Assembly: GCA_964346815.1 (NCBI GenBank)
Contig: CAYFWF010000068.1
Location: forward strand, 62,001-126,000
DNA length: 64,000 nt
Direction of reading: 5' to 3'
Source: CAYFWF01 sp964346815
GTDB taxonomy: Bacteria > Acidobacteriota > Aminicenantia > Aminicenantales > Aminicenantaceae
The notes below the pieces were generated by a model, which ran no database searches, was not told where the DNA came from, and worked only from the letters and a program-made list of their open reading frames with translations. Positions within the stretch are counted from its first letter, which is position 1, and each line of letters starts with the position of its first letter. This document shows, in pieces, positions 1 through 8,143 of the stretch. The translations under genes were made by a program, and so were the position numbers.

Positions 1-272
1 GGGGTCATCCAGGTTCCGATGATGGAGAGTTCGATAATCCTATGGGAGTCTCTATAGATGCAGAGGGGTATGTTTACGTGGCGGATTCTGGAAACAACAG
101 AATCCAAAAATTCGACGGGGATGGCCGCTTCATATCCCAATGGGGAAGAGCTGGAAGCGGAGAGGGCCAATTCTATTTTCCCGTGAGTGTCGTCGTCGAT
201 TCTCATGGCAGCGTTTATGTTGCAGACCGAGACAACGACAGAATTCAGGCCTTCAGAGTGTTATCGAAGTGA
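1..272 (+). CDS. NHL-repeat beta-propeller protein, 3' end only
   Basis: Only the C-terminal part is in the window; the frame is open back to the left edge (codons from base 3). It encodes two NHL-type blades, each with a glycine/aspartate-rich turn, a V-D-x-x-G-x-V-Y-V-A-D core and an N-R-I-Q or D-R-I-Q strand. NHL propellers are usually extracytoplasmic binding or scaffold domains. The last blade ends just before the stop, so the protein ends with the propeller. Its 3' end overlaps the stop of the convergent DhaL-DegV gene by 28 bp. Specific function unknown. Confidence 0.85.
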   Translation, partial: GHPGSDDGEFDNPMGVSIDAEGYVYVADSGNNRIQKFDGDGRFISQWGRAGSGEGQFYFPVSVVVDSHGSVYVADRDNDRIQAFRVLSK

Positions 273-2068
273 GAACTCGAATGATCTCCGCTGCCGCAGA
301 CAGCGATTCCGAAAGCACCGGGGCCTGCATGGGCTCCTAAGGCAGGGGATGCATTCATAACCATCTCTACTTTTAGTCCCGTGATGTCCCTTATTTTCCG
401 GGCGAGACGATTTCCGATATCAGGAGCATGAGTATGGGCCACAGCCACAGAGTATTTGGATGCCCTTTGCTGGATCTTCTGGAGAACGAGATCCAGCACC
501 TTTTGCTCCAGACGCTTCTTTCCTCTTGCTTTTGCCACCGGCTCAAGTTTTCCCTGAGGACTGAGGGAAAGGATTGGATTAATATTGAGAATTCCAGCGA
601 TAAAACCCTTTGCCTTTGTGATCCGTCCCCCTTTTACCAAATATTTCAGAGTCGGGAGGCCAATATAGATATTGGTATTTTCAATCGCACCCCGCATACG
701 GAGCAGTATATCCTCTAATTCTTTCCCTAGACCCAACGCTTTGATCCCTTCCATAAGGATCAACCCCAAACCGACAGATATGCTTTTTCCATCCAGAACT
801 GTAATCGTATTTGATGGGAAGCCCTGCGATGCTTGGACAGCCGTTTGATAGGTTCCGCTGAGTGCTCTAGATAATTGGACAGAGATAATCGAGGGGTAGT
901 GAACCAGAAGATGGCTGTAAATACGGTTGAAATCCAGGAGACTGGGCTGGGAGGTTTTTGCCAGCACCGGGGATGAATCCATTATTGGGTAGAACTCCTC
1001 GGGGATGATGTCCCATCTGTCAGTGTAAGTCCTATCGTCGGCGTGAACTTTTATCGGCACAAAATAGACGGGATTGTTTTCCACCAGGTCATCCGATAGG
1101 TCACAGGTGCTGTCAGAGAGAAGGCAGATCGATCCCTTATCCTGGCTTTTCGATTCCTCAGAAAATTCATATATCTTTTTCGCAGAAATCATGCCAAAAG
1201 GAGAGATTCGGGAAAACACACTTTCAGGATCGTGTGTGTTGATGTGGATCTTTGCTAAACCGGAAGATCCATAAAAAATCAAATCCTGACCGATTTCGTT
1301 CAATTTTTTTATCAGGTTGTTTCTGTCCAGCTTTTCTGCCTTTATACAGCATTCCGCACAAAAAGGATCTGTTTGTTCTTTCTTCGTAACTCTTCCTGGT
1401 ACGGGCTTTTCTGAAGAGGAGATACTCCTCATGTTTCCCTTTTCGATAGCCTCCAGAATTCCTTGGAGGAAGAGAATCCAGGCTTTCCCTCCGGCATCAA
1501 CGACTTTGTTTTTTTTTAAAACTTCGAGTATTTTTATGGTATTTTTGAGCTCAGAGAGAGCTTTTTGGTAGGCATATTTCAAGAGAAGAACGAAGTCTTC
1601 GGTCAAAGAACATTGTTTGTTGATTTCTTTGGACCATTCTCTGAGCACGGTTAATATTGTCCCCTCCACAGGCTGTTCCAGGGATCGATAAGCGTTCTTC
1701 ACTGCAGAAGCCGTGATCGTGCCGAAGTCTTGCGTTTGGATTTTTACGAAATCTTTCATTCCCTCTGCCAAACCCAGAAAGATCTCTGCAAAAATAATTC
1801 CTGAGTAACCCATTGCGGATTGGACAGCCATATTGGCGATCTCTACGCTCACGAGGTTAATTTCGGGGAGACGGAGAGGGGAGGCGTTTATAATGGGCAT
1901 CAAGGTTCTTTTCAGGTTCAATCCTGTGTCCCTGTCTGGAATCGGGAAGACGTTGATGTGATTCAATTCCGCTTCGTGTTTGATGATCTCTTGACACCCG
2001 GCGCGGACCAAATATTGATAGCGATGGCCATCCAAGTAATCGATCTGAACAGCATCTTTTTTTTCCAA
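245..2068 (-). CDS. DhaL-DegV fusion protein (FakA/FakB-like fatty-acid kinase components in one chain)
   Basis: 607 residues. Residues 10-200 form a DhaL (dihydroxyacetone-kinase L) domain with a PDRDTG motif where most relatives have PDGDTG, a SAMGYSGII segment, VEGTILTV and a VDAGG turn. Residues 220-300 resemble the middle domain of FakA (KIHINTHDP). Residues 315-605 are a complete DegV/FakB domain: DSTCDL near 321, then TSQPS, LSGTYQ, KGGRI and a terminal GPGAFG. In Firmicutes, FakA phosphorylates fatty acids carried by separate FakB/DegV proteins; here donor and carrier are covalently joined. The start is a TTG; no better in-frame codon precedes the DhaL domain. Substrate is inferred, not shown. 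Gly to Arg in the Asp-rich loop is unusual. Confidence 0.85.
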   Translation of the reverse strand: MEKKDAVQIDYLDGHRYQYLVRAGCQEIIKHEAELNHINVFPIPDRDTGLNLKRTLMPIINASPLRLPEINLVSVEIANMAVQSAMGYSGIIFAEIFLGLAEGMKDFVKIQTQDFGTITASAVKNAYRSLEQPVEGTILTVLREWSKEINKQCSLTEDFVLLLKYAYQKALSELKNTIKILEVLKKNKVVDAGGKAWILFLQGILEAIEKGNMRSISSSEKPVPGRVTKKEQTDPFCAECCIKAEKLDRNNLIKKLNEIGQDLIFYGSSGLAKIHINTHDPESVFSRISPFGMISAKKIYEFSEESKSQDKGSICLLSDSTCDLSDDLVENNPVYFVPIKVHADDRTYTDRWDIIPEEFYPIMDSSPVLAKTSQPSLLDFNRIYSHLLVHYPSIISVQLSRALSGTYQTAVQASQGFPSNTITVLDGKSISVGLGLILMEGIKALGLGKELEDILLRMRGAIENTNIYIGLPTLKYLVKGGRITKAKGFIAGILNINPILSLSPQGKLEPVAKARGKKRLEQKVLDLVLQKIQQRASKYSVAVAHTHAPDIGNRLARKIRDITGLKVEMVMNASPALGAHAGPGAFGIAVCGSGDHSSSHFDNTLKA

Positions 2069-2140
2069 ACTGGGCCTATCATATCATCTCTTCTCGATTT
2101 TTTACACTCAATAATTAGAGAAGAAAAAAATCATCCCCTA

Positions 2141-2160
2141 AATCACCTCTAAGGGTGATT
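2141..2160. other. small inverted repeat upstream of two divergent genes
   Basis: A perfect 7-bp inverted repeat (AATCACC at 2141-2147, GGTGATT at 2154-2160) with a 6-nt loop lies between the divergent DhaL-DegV and receiver-TonB genes. No T-run follows on the plus strand. It could be an operator or only a chance hairpin. Confidence 0.3.
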
Positions 2161-2189
2161 GACCTCTGAAAAGCCTGTTGAAGTACAAT
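2159..2189 (+). promoter_or_regulatory. possible sigma70-type promoter for the receiver-TonB gene
   Basis: TTGACC at 2159-2164 and TACAAT at 2184-2189 are separated by 19 bp, longer than the preferred 17. The start codon of the receiver-TonB gene is about 97 bp downstream. Seen by eye only. Confidence 0.3.
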
Positions 2190-2285
2190 ATGGACGGGAA
2201 ATCGGAATGGATAAACGCTGCAAGACCAAAAGTTGTTTTATATATGTTATTTCCCTGAAAGAAAAAACATACAGTAAGGATTAAC

Positions 2286-4271
2286 ATGAGAAACGAAAAA
2301 ATTTTGGTGGTGGAATTTGAGGAGAATTCTCTCAATACTCTTTTGCAATTGCTCCAGACCGAAGGATTTGAGGTGGTCACTGCTAAAGATGGCCATGAAG
2401 GGCTGTTGAAATTCGAATCGGAAAGCCCTGACTTGGTCATTCTGGAACCCATGCTTCTCAAACTTCATGGTTTTGACTTGTGCAAGAAGATTACCCAGGA
2501 TTCCCCGAAAAAGATTCCCGTTGTGATAACCACAGGCTTTTATAAGGGAGAGCATTACAAACTTGAAGCGATCGAAACCTTCGGCGCGTCTGCCTTTTTC
2601 GAAAAACCATATCAAACTCAAGAATTGCTGACCACCATTCACGACCTGTTAAAAAACGGAGCCAGAGAGCCTGTTGAGGAGGCAAAAAAGGGCAGCCAGG
2701 AGCATCAAGCAAATGTAAAGAATGGTAAGGGGAAAACCGAAGAGATAGAAGCGACTCTTGAGGATCTTCGAGGGACTCCTGGTCAAGACGAAGAACGTGA
2801 AGAGACAACTTCAGAGCAGATTTCTGATGGAGACGAGGTTTCCCGCGAAGTCGATGCAATGCTCAAGAATGCTTTATCCGAATTCGGTCTGAGTTTGGAT
2901 AAGAAAAAGACCGAGGTTGACAAAATCCAGAAAGAGCCGGAGAGGGAAAAGCCTCCAGAAGAAGAGCATCCTAAGGTCGAAACGGATAGCCTGGGATCCG
3001 AGCAGGCCGGAGGAATGGAGGAGGCAGTCGAAGAAGAGGTTGAGGTCGAGGAAGAGATCGAGGATGAGGAAGAAGAGCTCAAGACCGAAGAACTCATAGA
3101 AGAGTTGATACAAAAGGAAGACCGGGTTGAAGAGCAGGTGGATAAACCTGAAGAAAAAGTGACTCTGGCAGAAGCTGAAGAAGTCAAGGCAAGTGAGCCG
3201 GAGTCAATTGATGAAGGCAGAGAAGAATTAAAAGAGGAAGTTGAGGAAAGAATAGAGGAAGCCAAGGAAGAAGTCCAGGAAACCCCGCAGGAGAAAATTA
3301 TCCATGAGGAGAAAACAGAGGAAGAGCAGGATCCAGGCCAAAAGGTTTTCGAGGATTATTTTGAGCAAACAGAAAAAGTTCCTTTTCACACCAGTTTTTT
3401 CGGCTTTTTGAAGAGGATCAAAAAATCCATACCTATGATGATCGGATCTTCGGTCTTTGTCATTCTTGTGGCCGCAGGGGCAACCTACTACTTTCTGAAG
3501 CCAAACAGGGTTTCTCCACCACCCAATCAGGAGAATTCGAAGATTGTATCAGATGTACAGCGAACAACAGCCAATCCCTCAGATGAAAATTTTTCCTCCG
3601 AAAATCCAGGGGATCAAGAAGAAACGGTACAAAAAGTCGCCCCAGTATCTGCCTCGCTTACAGGGGATGAAAAAGATCGCTCTCAGGACTTAGATACGAA
3701 TCCGGCAATCCCGGCTTTCGAGCAAGAGACAGAATCGACGACTGAGTTTGCAGCTCCTACAAAATTATCTTCTCGAGAGCGGCAAGTGATGTTGCCGCCC
3801 GTTTCGGGGCAACCCGGCTCCCGGAATTTTGAGTTAATCGAGGTCCAAGATACCAAGGAGGCTCGCGTGGAGACTTCTGAGTTGGCTGTCGACTTGGATC
3901 AGCTGGAAGAAACAGCCAAGAAAATCATTCAGCCAGAAGACGCCTCGGATAGAATTAAAACGGGTGATTTGGTCCCTATCGAATCAGTGGATATTCTTCC
4001 TGTCGCCGTAAAAAAGATCAATCCTAAATATCCGCTCAGTGCATTTCAGAGGGGTATTGAGGCGACCGTAGAGTTCAGGGCTTTGATTTCGGAATTCGGA
4101 AATGTCTTGGATATTGCTTTCGTCGATCCAGGAAGATCAATGTCCGTATTTCATAAGGCTTGTGATGAGGCCGTTCGACAATGGAAATTTTCACCCGCCA
4201 AGAAGGATGGAGTGAGTGTTAAAGTATGGAAGACTTTTTCCATTGCTTTCAAGAAAAAAAACATGGAATAG
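2286..4271 (+). CDS. receiver domain-TonB C-terminal domain fusion with a Glu-rich linker
   Basis: 661 residues. Residues 3-122 form a CheY-like receiver, but the phospho-acceptor position carries Glu54 (VILEPML instead of VILDxxLP). The acidic pair after strand 1 is also altered (VVEFEE); the conserved Lys107 (EKP) is kept. Residues 130-375 are an extremely Glu/Lys-rich, probably coiled or disordered linker. One membrane segment lies at about 383-405, followed by a periplasmic linker and a TonB C-terminal domain at about 567-657 (NPKYP, GNVLD, VRQWKFSPA). Predicted topology is receiver inside, TonB domain outside. TAAGGA precedes the ATG. No ExbB/ExbD lies nearby. A phosphomimetic or signalling-dead receiver on a TonB-like protein is not a family I recognise; function is inferred from domains only. 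Confidence 0.85.
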   Translation: MRNEKILVVEFEENSLNTLLQLLQTEGFEVVTAKDGHEGLLKFESESPDLVILEPMLLKLHGFDLCKKITQDSPKKIPVVITTGFYKGEHYKLEAIETFGASAFFEKPYQTQELLTTIHDLLKNGAREPVEEAKKGSQEHQANVKNGKGKTEEIEATLEDLRGTPGQDEEREETTSEQISDGDEVSREVDAMLKNALSEFGLSLDKKKTEVDKIQKEPEREKPPEEEHPKVETDSLGSEQAGGMEEAVEEEVEVEEEIEDEEEELKTEELIEELIQKEDRVEEQVDKPEEKVTLAEAEEVKASEPESIDEGREELKEEVEERIEEAKEEVQETPQEKIIHEEKTEEEQDPGQKVFEDYFEQTEKVPFHTSFFGFLKRIKKSIPMMIGSSVFVILVAAGATYYFLKPNRVSPPPNQENSKIVSDVQRTTANPSDENFSSENPGDQEETVQKVAPVSASLTGDEKDRSQDLDTNPAIPAFEQETESTTEFAAPTKLSSRERQVMLPPVSGQPGSRNFELIEVQDTKEARVETSELAVDLDQLEETAKKIIQPEDASDRIKTGDLVPIESVDILPVAVKKINPKYPLSAFQRGIEATVEFRALISEFGNVLDIAFVDPGRSMSVFHKACDEAVRQWKFSPAKKDGVSVKVWKTFSIAFKKKNME

Positions 4272-4280
4272 GTGGAACAA

Positions 4281-4541
4281 ATGTCACTAAACAGAGAACA
4301 GGAAGATCTTTACAAAAAGACCATGGAGGAGGCCAAGAGGCAACTGGATGGTATCGATGGGGAAATGGAGGAAGAACTTCAAAAGGCCCGGGAACGGCTG
4401 GCTAAACTCCAGGAATCAAAAAAATCTTTCAGACAAATCTATTTGAGCACGGCTGAACTTCTTGGCGCGAAAGTCGAGATCAGGGATGATGAAGAGGATG
4501 GTGCTCCTACAGATGGAAAATCTGTTTTGAAAAATTTGTAA
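4281..4541 (+). CDS. small coiled-coil protein of unknown function
   Basis: About 86 residues, highly charged, with a continuous helix of Glu/Lys/Arg/Leu heptads over the first half and an acidic tail (DDEEDG). I do not recognise a family. It starts within 10 bp of the stop of the receiver-TonB gene. The ATG at 4281 is preferred over the GTG at 4272 because AGGTGG at 4270-4275 then sits at ribosome-binding distance. Translational coupling to a gene with a long Glu-rich linker suggests a partner of that protein, but this is inference. Confidence 0.65.
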   Translation: MSLNREQEDLYKKTMEEAKRQLDGIDGEMEEELQKARERLAKLQESKKSFRQIYLSTAELLGAKVEIRDDEEDGAPTDGKSVLKNL

Positions 4542-4551
4542 TAGATTCTTT

Positions 4552-4574
4552 GCTCCTTCGTTCTTCGAAGGAGC
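4552..4574 (+). terminator. hairpin after the coiled-coil gene (terminator-like, no T-run)
   Basis: A perfect 9-bp stem (GCTCCTTCG at 4552-4560, CGAAGGAGC at 4566-4574) with a 5-nt loop sits 11 bp after the stop codon. No U-tract follows, so it may stabilise the mRNA end rather than terminate intrinsically. Confidence 0.45.
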
Positions 4575-4712
4575 GTTCCATTCGTACGTTCGGGAAAAAC
4601 TCCTTTCCGAGGGTGATTTCTATCTATCCTTGATGCGTGCTGCATCAGAGGTGAAGAATGAGGAAAATATTGAATCAGCGGTGATTCCGATCCGTATTCA
4701 GGTTTTTTTGAA

Positions 4713-4740
4713 TTGACAATAATTTTCTTTTTGATATAGA
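4713..4740 (+). promoter_or_regulatory. sigma70-type promoter for the RsbW-like gene
   Basis: TTGACA at 4713-4718 and TATAGA at 4735-4740 are spaced by 16 bp, 64 bp upstream of the RsbW-like start. The -35 box matches consensus exactly. Confidence 0.5.
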
Positions 4741-4803
4741 GTATCAAAGGTCTCCGCCAAACAAGATCTTTTAATCTGCGGCGGGATCAGGAAAAATAAT
4801 CCG

Positions 4804-5232
4804 ATGATCAGGTCCATAGAAATAAAGAGCGATTTATGTGAAATAGAAAAGATACGAAGCTTTTTAAAAGAAGCGCTCGCAGAGTTCGGCCTTTCTGAAG
4901 AAACTTTGTATCTGATTGAATTGGCTATTCTCGAGATGTGCATAAATATTGTCAGGTATGCCTATCCAAACACCGAAGGGGATATCTTGTTGAAAACTTG
5001 GCCTGAAAAAGAAAAAATTTTCTTCGAGATCAGAGACTGGGGTGTTCCTTTCGACCCCAGAAGCATTCAGGAACCTGATATACACAAAATGATTTCCAAG
5101 GGAAAGACCGGCGGTTTAGGCATCCTGCTCGCCCGCAGACTCATGGATGGCTTCACTTATACCAGGGAAAAAAATCAGAATGTTTTAGTTATGCACAAGA
5201 AGATCGAGGAATCAGAATCTTCCTCAATATAG
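4804..5232 (+). CDS. RsbW/SpoIIAB-like ATP-binding protein (anti-sigma/partner-switch kinase)
   Basis: 142 residues, a stand-alone GHKL ATPase domain of the HATPase_c_2 type. The N box is LAILEMCINIVRYAY (about 41-55, Asn48), the G1 box is RDWGVPFDP (about 78-85), and the G2 box is GGLGILLARRLMD (about 103-115). Proteins of this size and layout are serine kinases that bind a sigma factor or other target and phosphorylate STAS antagonists. A STAS protein (11834) and a PP2C phosphatase (17288) are encoded within 13 kb, so the three could form one partner-switching circuit. No sigma factor gene is visible, so the target is unknown. Its 3' end overlaps the convergent secreted kinase-like gene by 9 bp. 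Confidence 0.85.
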   Translation: MIRSIEIKSDLCEIEKIRSFLKEALAEFGLSEETLYLIELAILEMCINIVRYAYPNTEGDILLKTWPEKEKIFFEIRDWGVPFDPRSIQEPDIHKMISKGKTGGLGILLARRLMDGFTYTREKNQNVLVMHKKIEESESSSI

Positions 5233-6054
5233 GACTTTGTCCTCTCCTTCTTTCTTTATTCGTTTGTCCAGCCAATCGATAACGAGATCTTTTCTGAGAA
5301 GCACAGCCTCAATTTCATCATCTGTCAGGTATTCTCCAACGATCTCTTTAACGGTTTCCTGGTCAAGGGTTTTCAATTTGTCGTACAAATCCCGTGGAAT
5401 TTCTTTCATAAGGCGAGGACCCTCTTTGTATTTTTCGTCATAAATGAGATTTTTTGTGAATTTTTTGGATGTGCGGAAGGAGCGGGAGTGATCGATCAGA
5501 ATCATCCGCCAGTCCTCGGTTATGAGAAACTGGTTTTGATGCCGGTCTTCATTGGCTATAAGATTATCCAAAAAGCGCTGAATGTACAGGGCTCTGTTCC
5601 AAGGGAAGACTTTATAGGATGGCGTTTTGATCTCTTTCTCGTATTTATCCTGCAGGCTCATCATGGCGTCGATCCAAAGTTGACAAGATCCGCGCTCGCC
5701 TCTGAATCTTTTTTCTACTGTCGGGGGAACCATATTTATCCCGAGATATTTATCCAGTCGGTAGGCTGCAATTTCCCATTTCCAGTTTTCCACATATCCT
5801 CTCATGCGACCTTCTGGGTTCTTCCATATTGCCTGCTTCGTGATCCCGTCCTTTTCGAGGGTCAGCACCCAAGGATTGGTAACAGCCTCACGATCGCCAA
5901 AGGGCTGCTCTGAACTGACCACCTCCGCCGTCTTCAGGAATTCTTCCCATTTTTCTCTCTCTGCGACCTCTTCCTTGGTGAATTGCGCGAAAGTCTGAAG
6001 GCCGAAAGCAAGGAGAAGAGCTGTGAACAAAAAAACGGAAAAAGCCTTTTTCAT
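5224..6054 (-). CDS. secreted PI3/4-kinase-fold-like protein, copy 1
   Basis: 276 residues with a Sec signal peptide (hydrophobic 4-22, cleavage likely after TFA). It resembles bacterial proteins of the PI3/4-kinase-like fold. Candidate ATP-binding Lys78 lies in AIWKNP, a helix-C-like Glu94 in WEIAAYRLDK, then VPPTVE and GSCQL, a catalytic-loop-like NEDRHQN (Asp170, Asn174), and a metal-binding-like LIDHS (Asp188). A conserved tail (LRKDLV...KKEGEDKVLY) is shared with two paralogs in this window. AGGAGG precedes the ATG. It lies 23 bp downstream of copy 2 and probably shares its operon. A kinase needs ATP, which is not normally available outside the cytoplasm, so activity and substrate are open. 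The fold call is from motif order only. Confidence 0.6.
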   Translation of the reverse strand: MKKAFSVFLFTALLLAFGLQTFAQFTKEEVAEREKWEEFLKTAEVVSSEQPFGDREAVTNPWVLTLEKDGITKQAIWKNPEGRMRGYVENWKWEIAAYRLDKYLGINMVPPTVEKRFRGERGSCQLWIDAMMSLQDKYEKEIKTPSYKVFPWNRALYIQRFLDNLIANEDRHQNQFLITEDWRMILIDHSRSFRTSKKFTKNLIYDEKYKEGPRLMKEIPRDLYDKLKTLDQETVKEIVGEYLTDDEIEAVLLRKDLVIDWLDKRIKKEGEDKVLY

Positions 6055-6077
6055 GGTTAATGCCTCCTATAATGTTT

Positions 6078-6917
6078 TTATTTGTCCCTCGTTTCGTAGA
6101 TAACTTTATCTTCGCCTTGTCTCTTTATCATATCCTCGATCTCCTCCAGGAGAAGATCTTTACGGGCTAGGACTGACTGGATTTCCTTGTCTGTCAGGTA
6201 AGGTCCCACTGCATTTTTGATTGTCTCAAAATCGAGGGCTTCGACATTCTCGACAAAGCTCCTGGGAAGCCGCCTGAAAAGCTGCATCTCCTTAATTCCA
6301 TTTTTCCCATACATAAGATTTTTCGTGTACTTCTTTGAACTTTGAAAACACTGGGAATGGTCGATGAGGATGGTGCGCCAGTCTTCGGTATAGCGCAAAT
6401 TTTGTTGGGTTCGATCCGCATTGCCAATCAGACTGTCAAATGCCCGTACGATGTACTTGGCTCGACTTATTCGAACGGCAGGAGGACCTGTGGTGGGCAT
6501 GGGGATGTTCTCTTGCATAATCGTCAGAAGGCTGTAGGGGGTCGTCACCCAAAACTGGAGCGACCCCTTCTTTCCGCCAAACTCCCTTTCAACTGTAGGA
6601 GGAATCATGTTGAGGTCCAAAAGCTTGTCGAATCTATATGCTGCGATCTCATACTGCCATCCTTCTTTATTACCGAGACGTTTACCTTTAATGTTCTTCC
6701 AGCATCCGCTCATTTCCACATCGCCTTTTTTCAAATAGAGCCGTTTCGGTTTCGTGACGCCCTCTCCGATATCTTCTGCTCGAATGATATCGGCTGTTAG
6801 AAGAAATTCTTCGATTTCTTCCCTTTGAGCGATTTCTTGCGGAAGAAACTGGGAGTAGGCCGCACAGATAGACAAGACAAGGATGACTGCGAACGGGAAT
6901 GAAAATCTTCTTTTCAT
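6078..6917 (-). CDS. secreted PI3/4-kinase-fold-like protein, copy 2
   Basis: 279 residues, clear paralog of copy 1 throughout, with a signal peptide (MKRRFSFPFAVILVLSICAA, then YSQ). The kinase-like motifs are retained: Lys74 in CWKN, Glu90 in YEIAAYRFDK, NADRTQQN (Asp168, Asn173) and LIDHS (Asp186). The His of the DRH motif in copy 1 is Thr here. The start is set at ATG 6917, ten codons inside the longest frame, because GAGGGAAG lies just upstream and the signal peptide then begins correctly. First gene of a leftward pair with copy 1. A sigma70-like promoter lies at 6963-6991. Confidence 0.6.
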   Translation of the reverse strand: MKRRFSFPFAVILVLSICAAYSQFLPQEIAQREEIEEFLLTADIIRAEDIGEGVTKPKRLYLKKGDVEMSGCWKNIKGKRLGNKEGWQYEIAAYRFDKLLDLNMIPPTVEREFGGKKGSLQFWVTTPYSLLTIMQENIPMPTTGPPAVRISRAKYIVRAFDSLIGNADRTQQNLRYTEDWRTILIDHSQCFQSSKKYTKNLMYGKNGIKEMQLFRRLPRSFVENVEALDFETIKNAVGPYLTDKEIQSVLARKDLLLEEIEDMIKRQGEDKVIYETRDK

Positions 6918-6962
6918 TATTCTTCCCTCAGGATGGGTTTTCCCCATTCATTCTGCTTTAAT

Positions 6963-6991
6963 ATCATATTCATATAGATGAAGAAAATCAA
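6963..6991 (-). promoter_or_regulatory. sigma70-type promoter for the secreted kinase-like pair
   Basis: On the minus strand, TTGATT (6986-6991) and TATGAT (6963-6968) are spaced by 17 bp, about 46 bp before the copy 2 start. It is back to back with the plus-strand promoter of the lipoprotein gene. Confidence 0.45.
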
Positions 6992-7005
6992 ACAAAATGT
7001 TTGGT

Positions 7006-7035
7006 TTGACATCTCATTTTTTTATGTTGTACAGT
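7006..7035 (+). promoter_or_regulatory. sigma70-type promoter for the lipoprotein beta-propeller gene
   Basis: TTGACA at 7006-7011 and TACAGT at 7030-7035 with an 18-bp spacer, about 58 bp upstream of ATG 7094. Divergent from the promoter of the secreted kinase-like genes. Confidence 0.4.
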
Positions 7036-7093
7036 TTTCCCCAGGCTCAAAAAAAAAGACCACTGGTTTTTTCAACCCGGATAGGTGGAGGCA

Positions 7094-7930
7094 ATGAGAG
7101 AAAAAATCTTTTTTTGGGGTATGATCGCAGCCCTGTTCGCTTGTTCGGCGGCGGACACACATACGCCGACTATTCGATTCCCTTATTTATGGCTGGATGA
7201 GCCGAGCTACGGGGGAAATATCGACCAGCAGGACTTTCCTGAGCCCTCAGGTCTATGTTTTCATCCTTTGAGAAAGACCCTTTTTGTAGTCAGCGATGAA
7301 GGGGCGGTTGCAGAAATCGAGACAGATGGATCACCCGTTTTTAAGCACATAATACCCGGTGATCTGGAGGGAGTCACAGCAAATCCCCAAAATGGTCTGT
7401 TGTATGTGATCATTGAAGGGGAAGATATCATTTTGGAATTCGATCCGGATGAAAAAAAGCTCACCAGAAGATTTCCATTAAACAGAACGTTTGATGGCGA
7501 CCTAAACTTCATCCAAAAAAAGGAGGAAGGATACGATAACGGCATCGAATCCATCGCCTTCGTTGCGGATGAGAATCACCCTGAAGGAGGGACGTTTTAT
7601 ATCGGAAATCAATGGGACCCTCCGTGTGTGATGGAAGTACTCGTTCCCATCAAATCCAGTCATGAGAAGCAGTCTCAGGCTCGAATTCTCCGAGTTTTGC
7701 CATTGAAGATGGATGATCCATCAGCCATGTACTTTGATGCCGGGTCCGGGTTGTTGAATGTGGTGAGCGATGCAGATAATATACTCGTCGAAATTACTCT
7801 GGACGGAAGAATTATAAAAGAGTATGCGTTTCTCGGGGATAGCCAGGAAGGAATTGCCCGGGACGATCAGGGCTACCTGTACATTGCCCAGGATACAGGG
7901 GGAATCCTGAAGGTGAAAGATCTTCGGTGA
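7094..7930 (+). CDS. SdiA-regulated-type beta-propeller lipoprotein
   Basis: About 278 residues. The N-terminus (MREKIFFWGMIAALFAC) looks like a lipoprotein signal with the lipobox cysteine at 17. The rest matches the SdiA-regulated/YjiK-type propeller pattern: EPSGLCFHP, LFVVSDEG, GDLEGVTANP, ESIAFVAD, DPSAMYFD, LNVVSDADN and EGIARDDQGYLYIAQDTGGI. Such proteins bind ligands or act as esterase-like propellers at the cell surface; the activity here is unknown. ATG 7094 is chosen over GTG 7085 because AGGTGG then acts as ribosome-binding site. It lies between the secreted kinase-like genes and the NTT/phosphatase genes, so it may be a surface partner of that set. Confidence 0.7.
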   Translation: MREKIFFWGMIAALFACSAADTHTPTIRFPYLWLDEPSYGGNIDQQDFPEPSGLCFHPLRKTLFVVSDEGAVAEIETDGSPVFKHIIPGDLEGVTANPQNGLLYVIIEGEDIILEFDPDEKKLTRRFPLNRTFDGDLNFIQKKEEGYDNGIESIAFVADENHPEGGTFYIGNQWDPPCVMEVLVPIKSSHEKQSQARILRVLPLKMDDPSAMYFDAGSGLLNVVSDADNILVEITLDGRIIKEYAFLGDSQEGIARDDQGYLYIAQDTGGILKVKDLR

Positions 7931-8143
7931 GTCGAAACATCAGACAGGTTAAACGGCTGTATCGTCGAGGCACAATCTATTTATGGTTGGGCTTTGTCCC
8001 AATGTGACGGGGCTGAAGTATCCATCTAAGGTGCGGGGAAATATCTCCGCTCTAGTTCAGATTTTTAATGCCATTCCGTTGCCGCTCCGACATTTCCCTG
8101 CACCTTTATCTCGATTTTATTTCCCGTTACTTTGGAACGACCT

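Noticed and set aside
2783..3265. 160-residue Ser-rich open frame on the minus strand
   Set aside because: It is the complement of the Glu-rich linker of the receiver-TonB gene; GAA/GAG codons read as Ser-rich frames on the other strand. No domain or ribosome-binding site.
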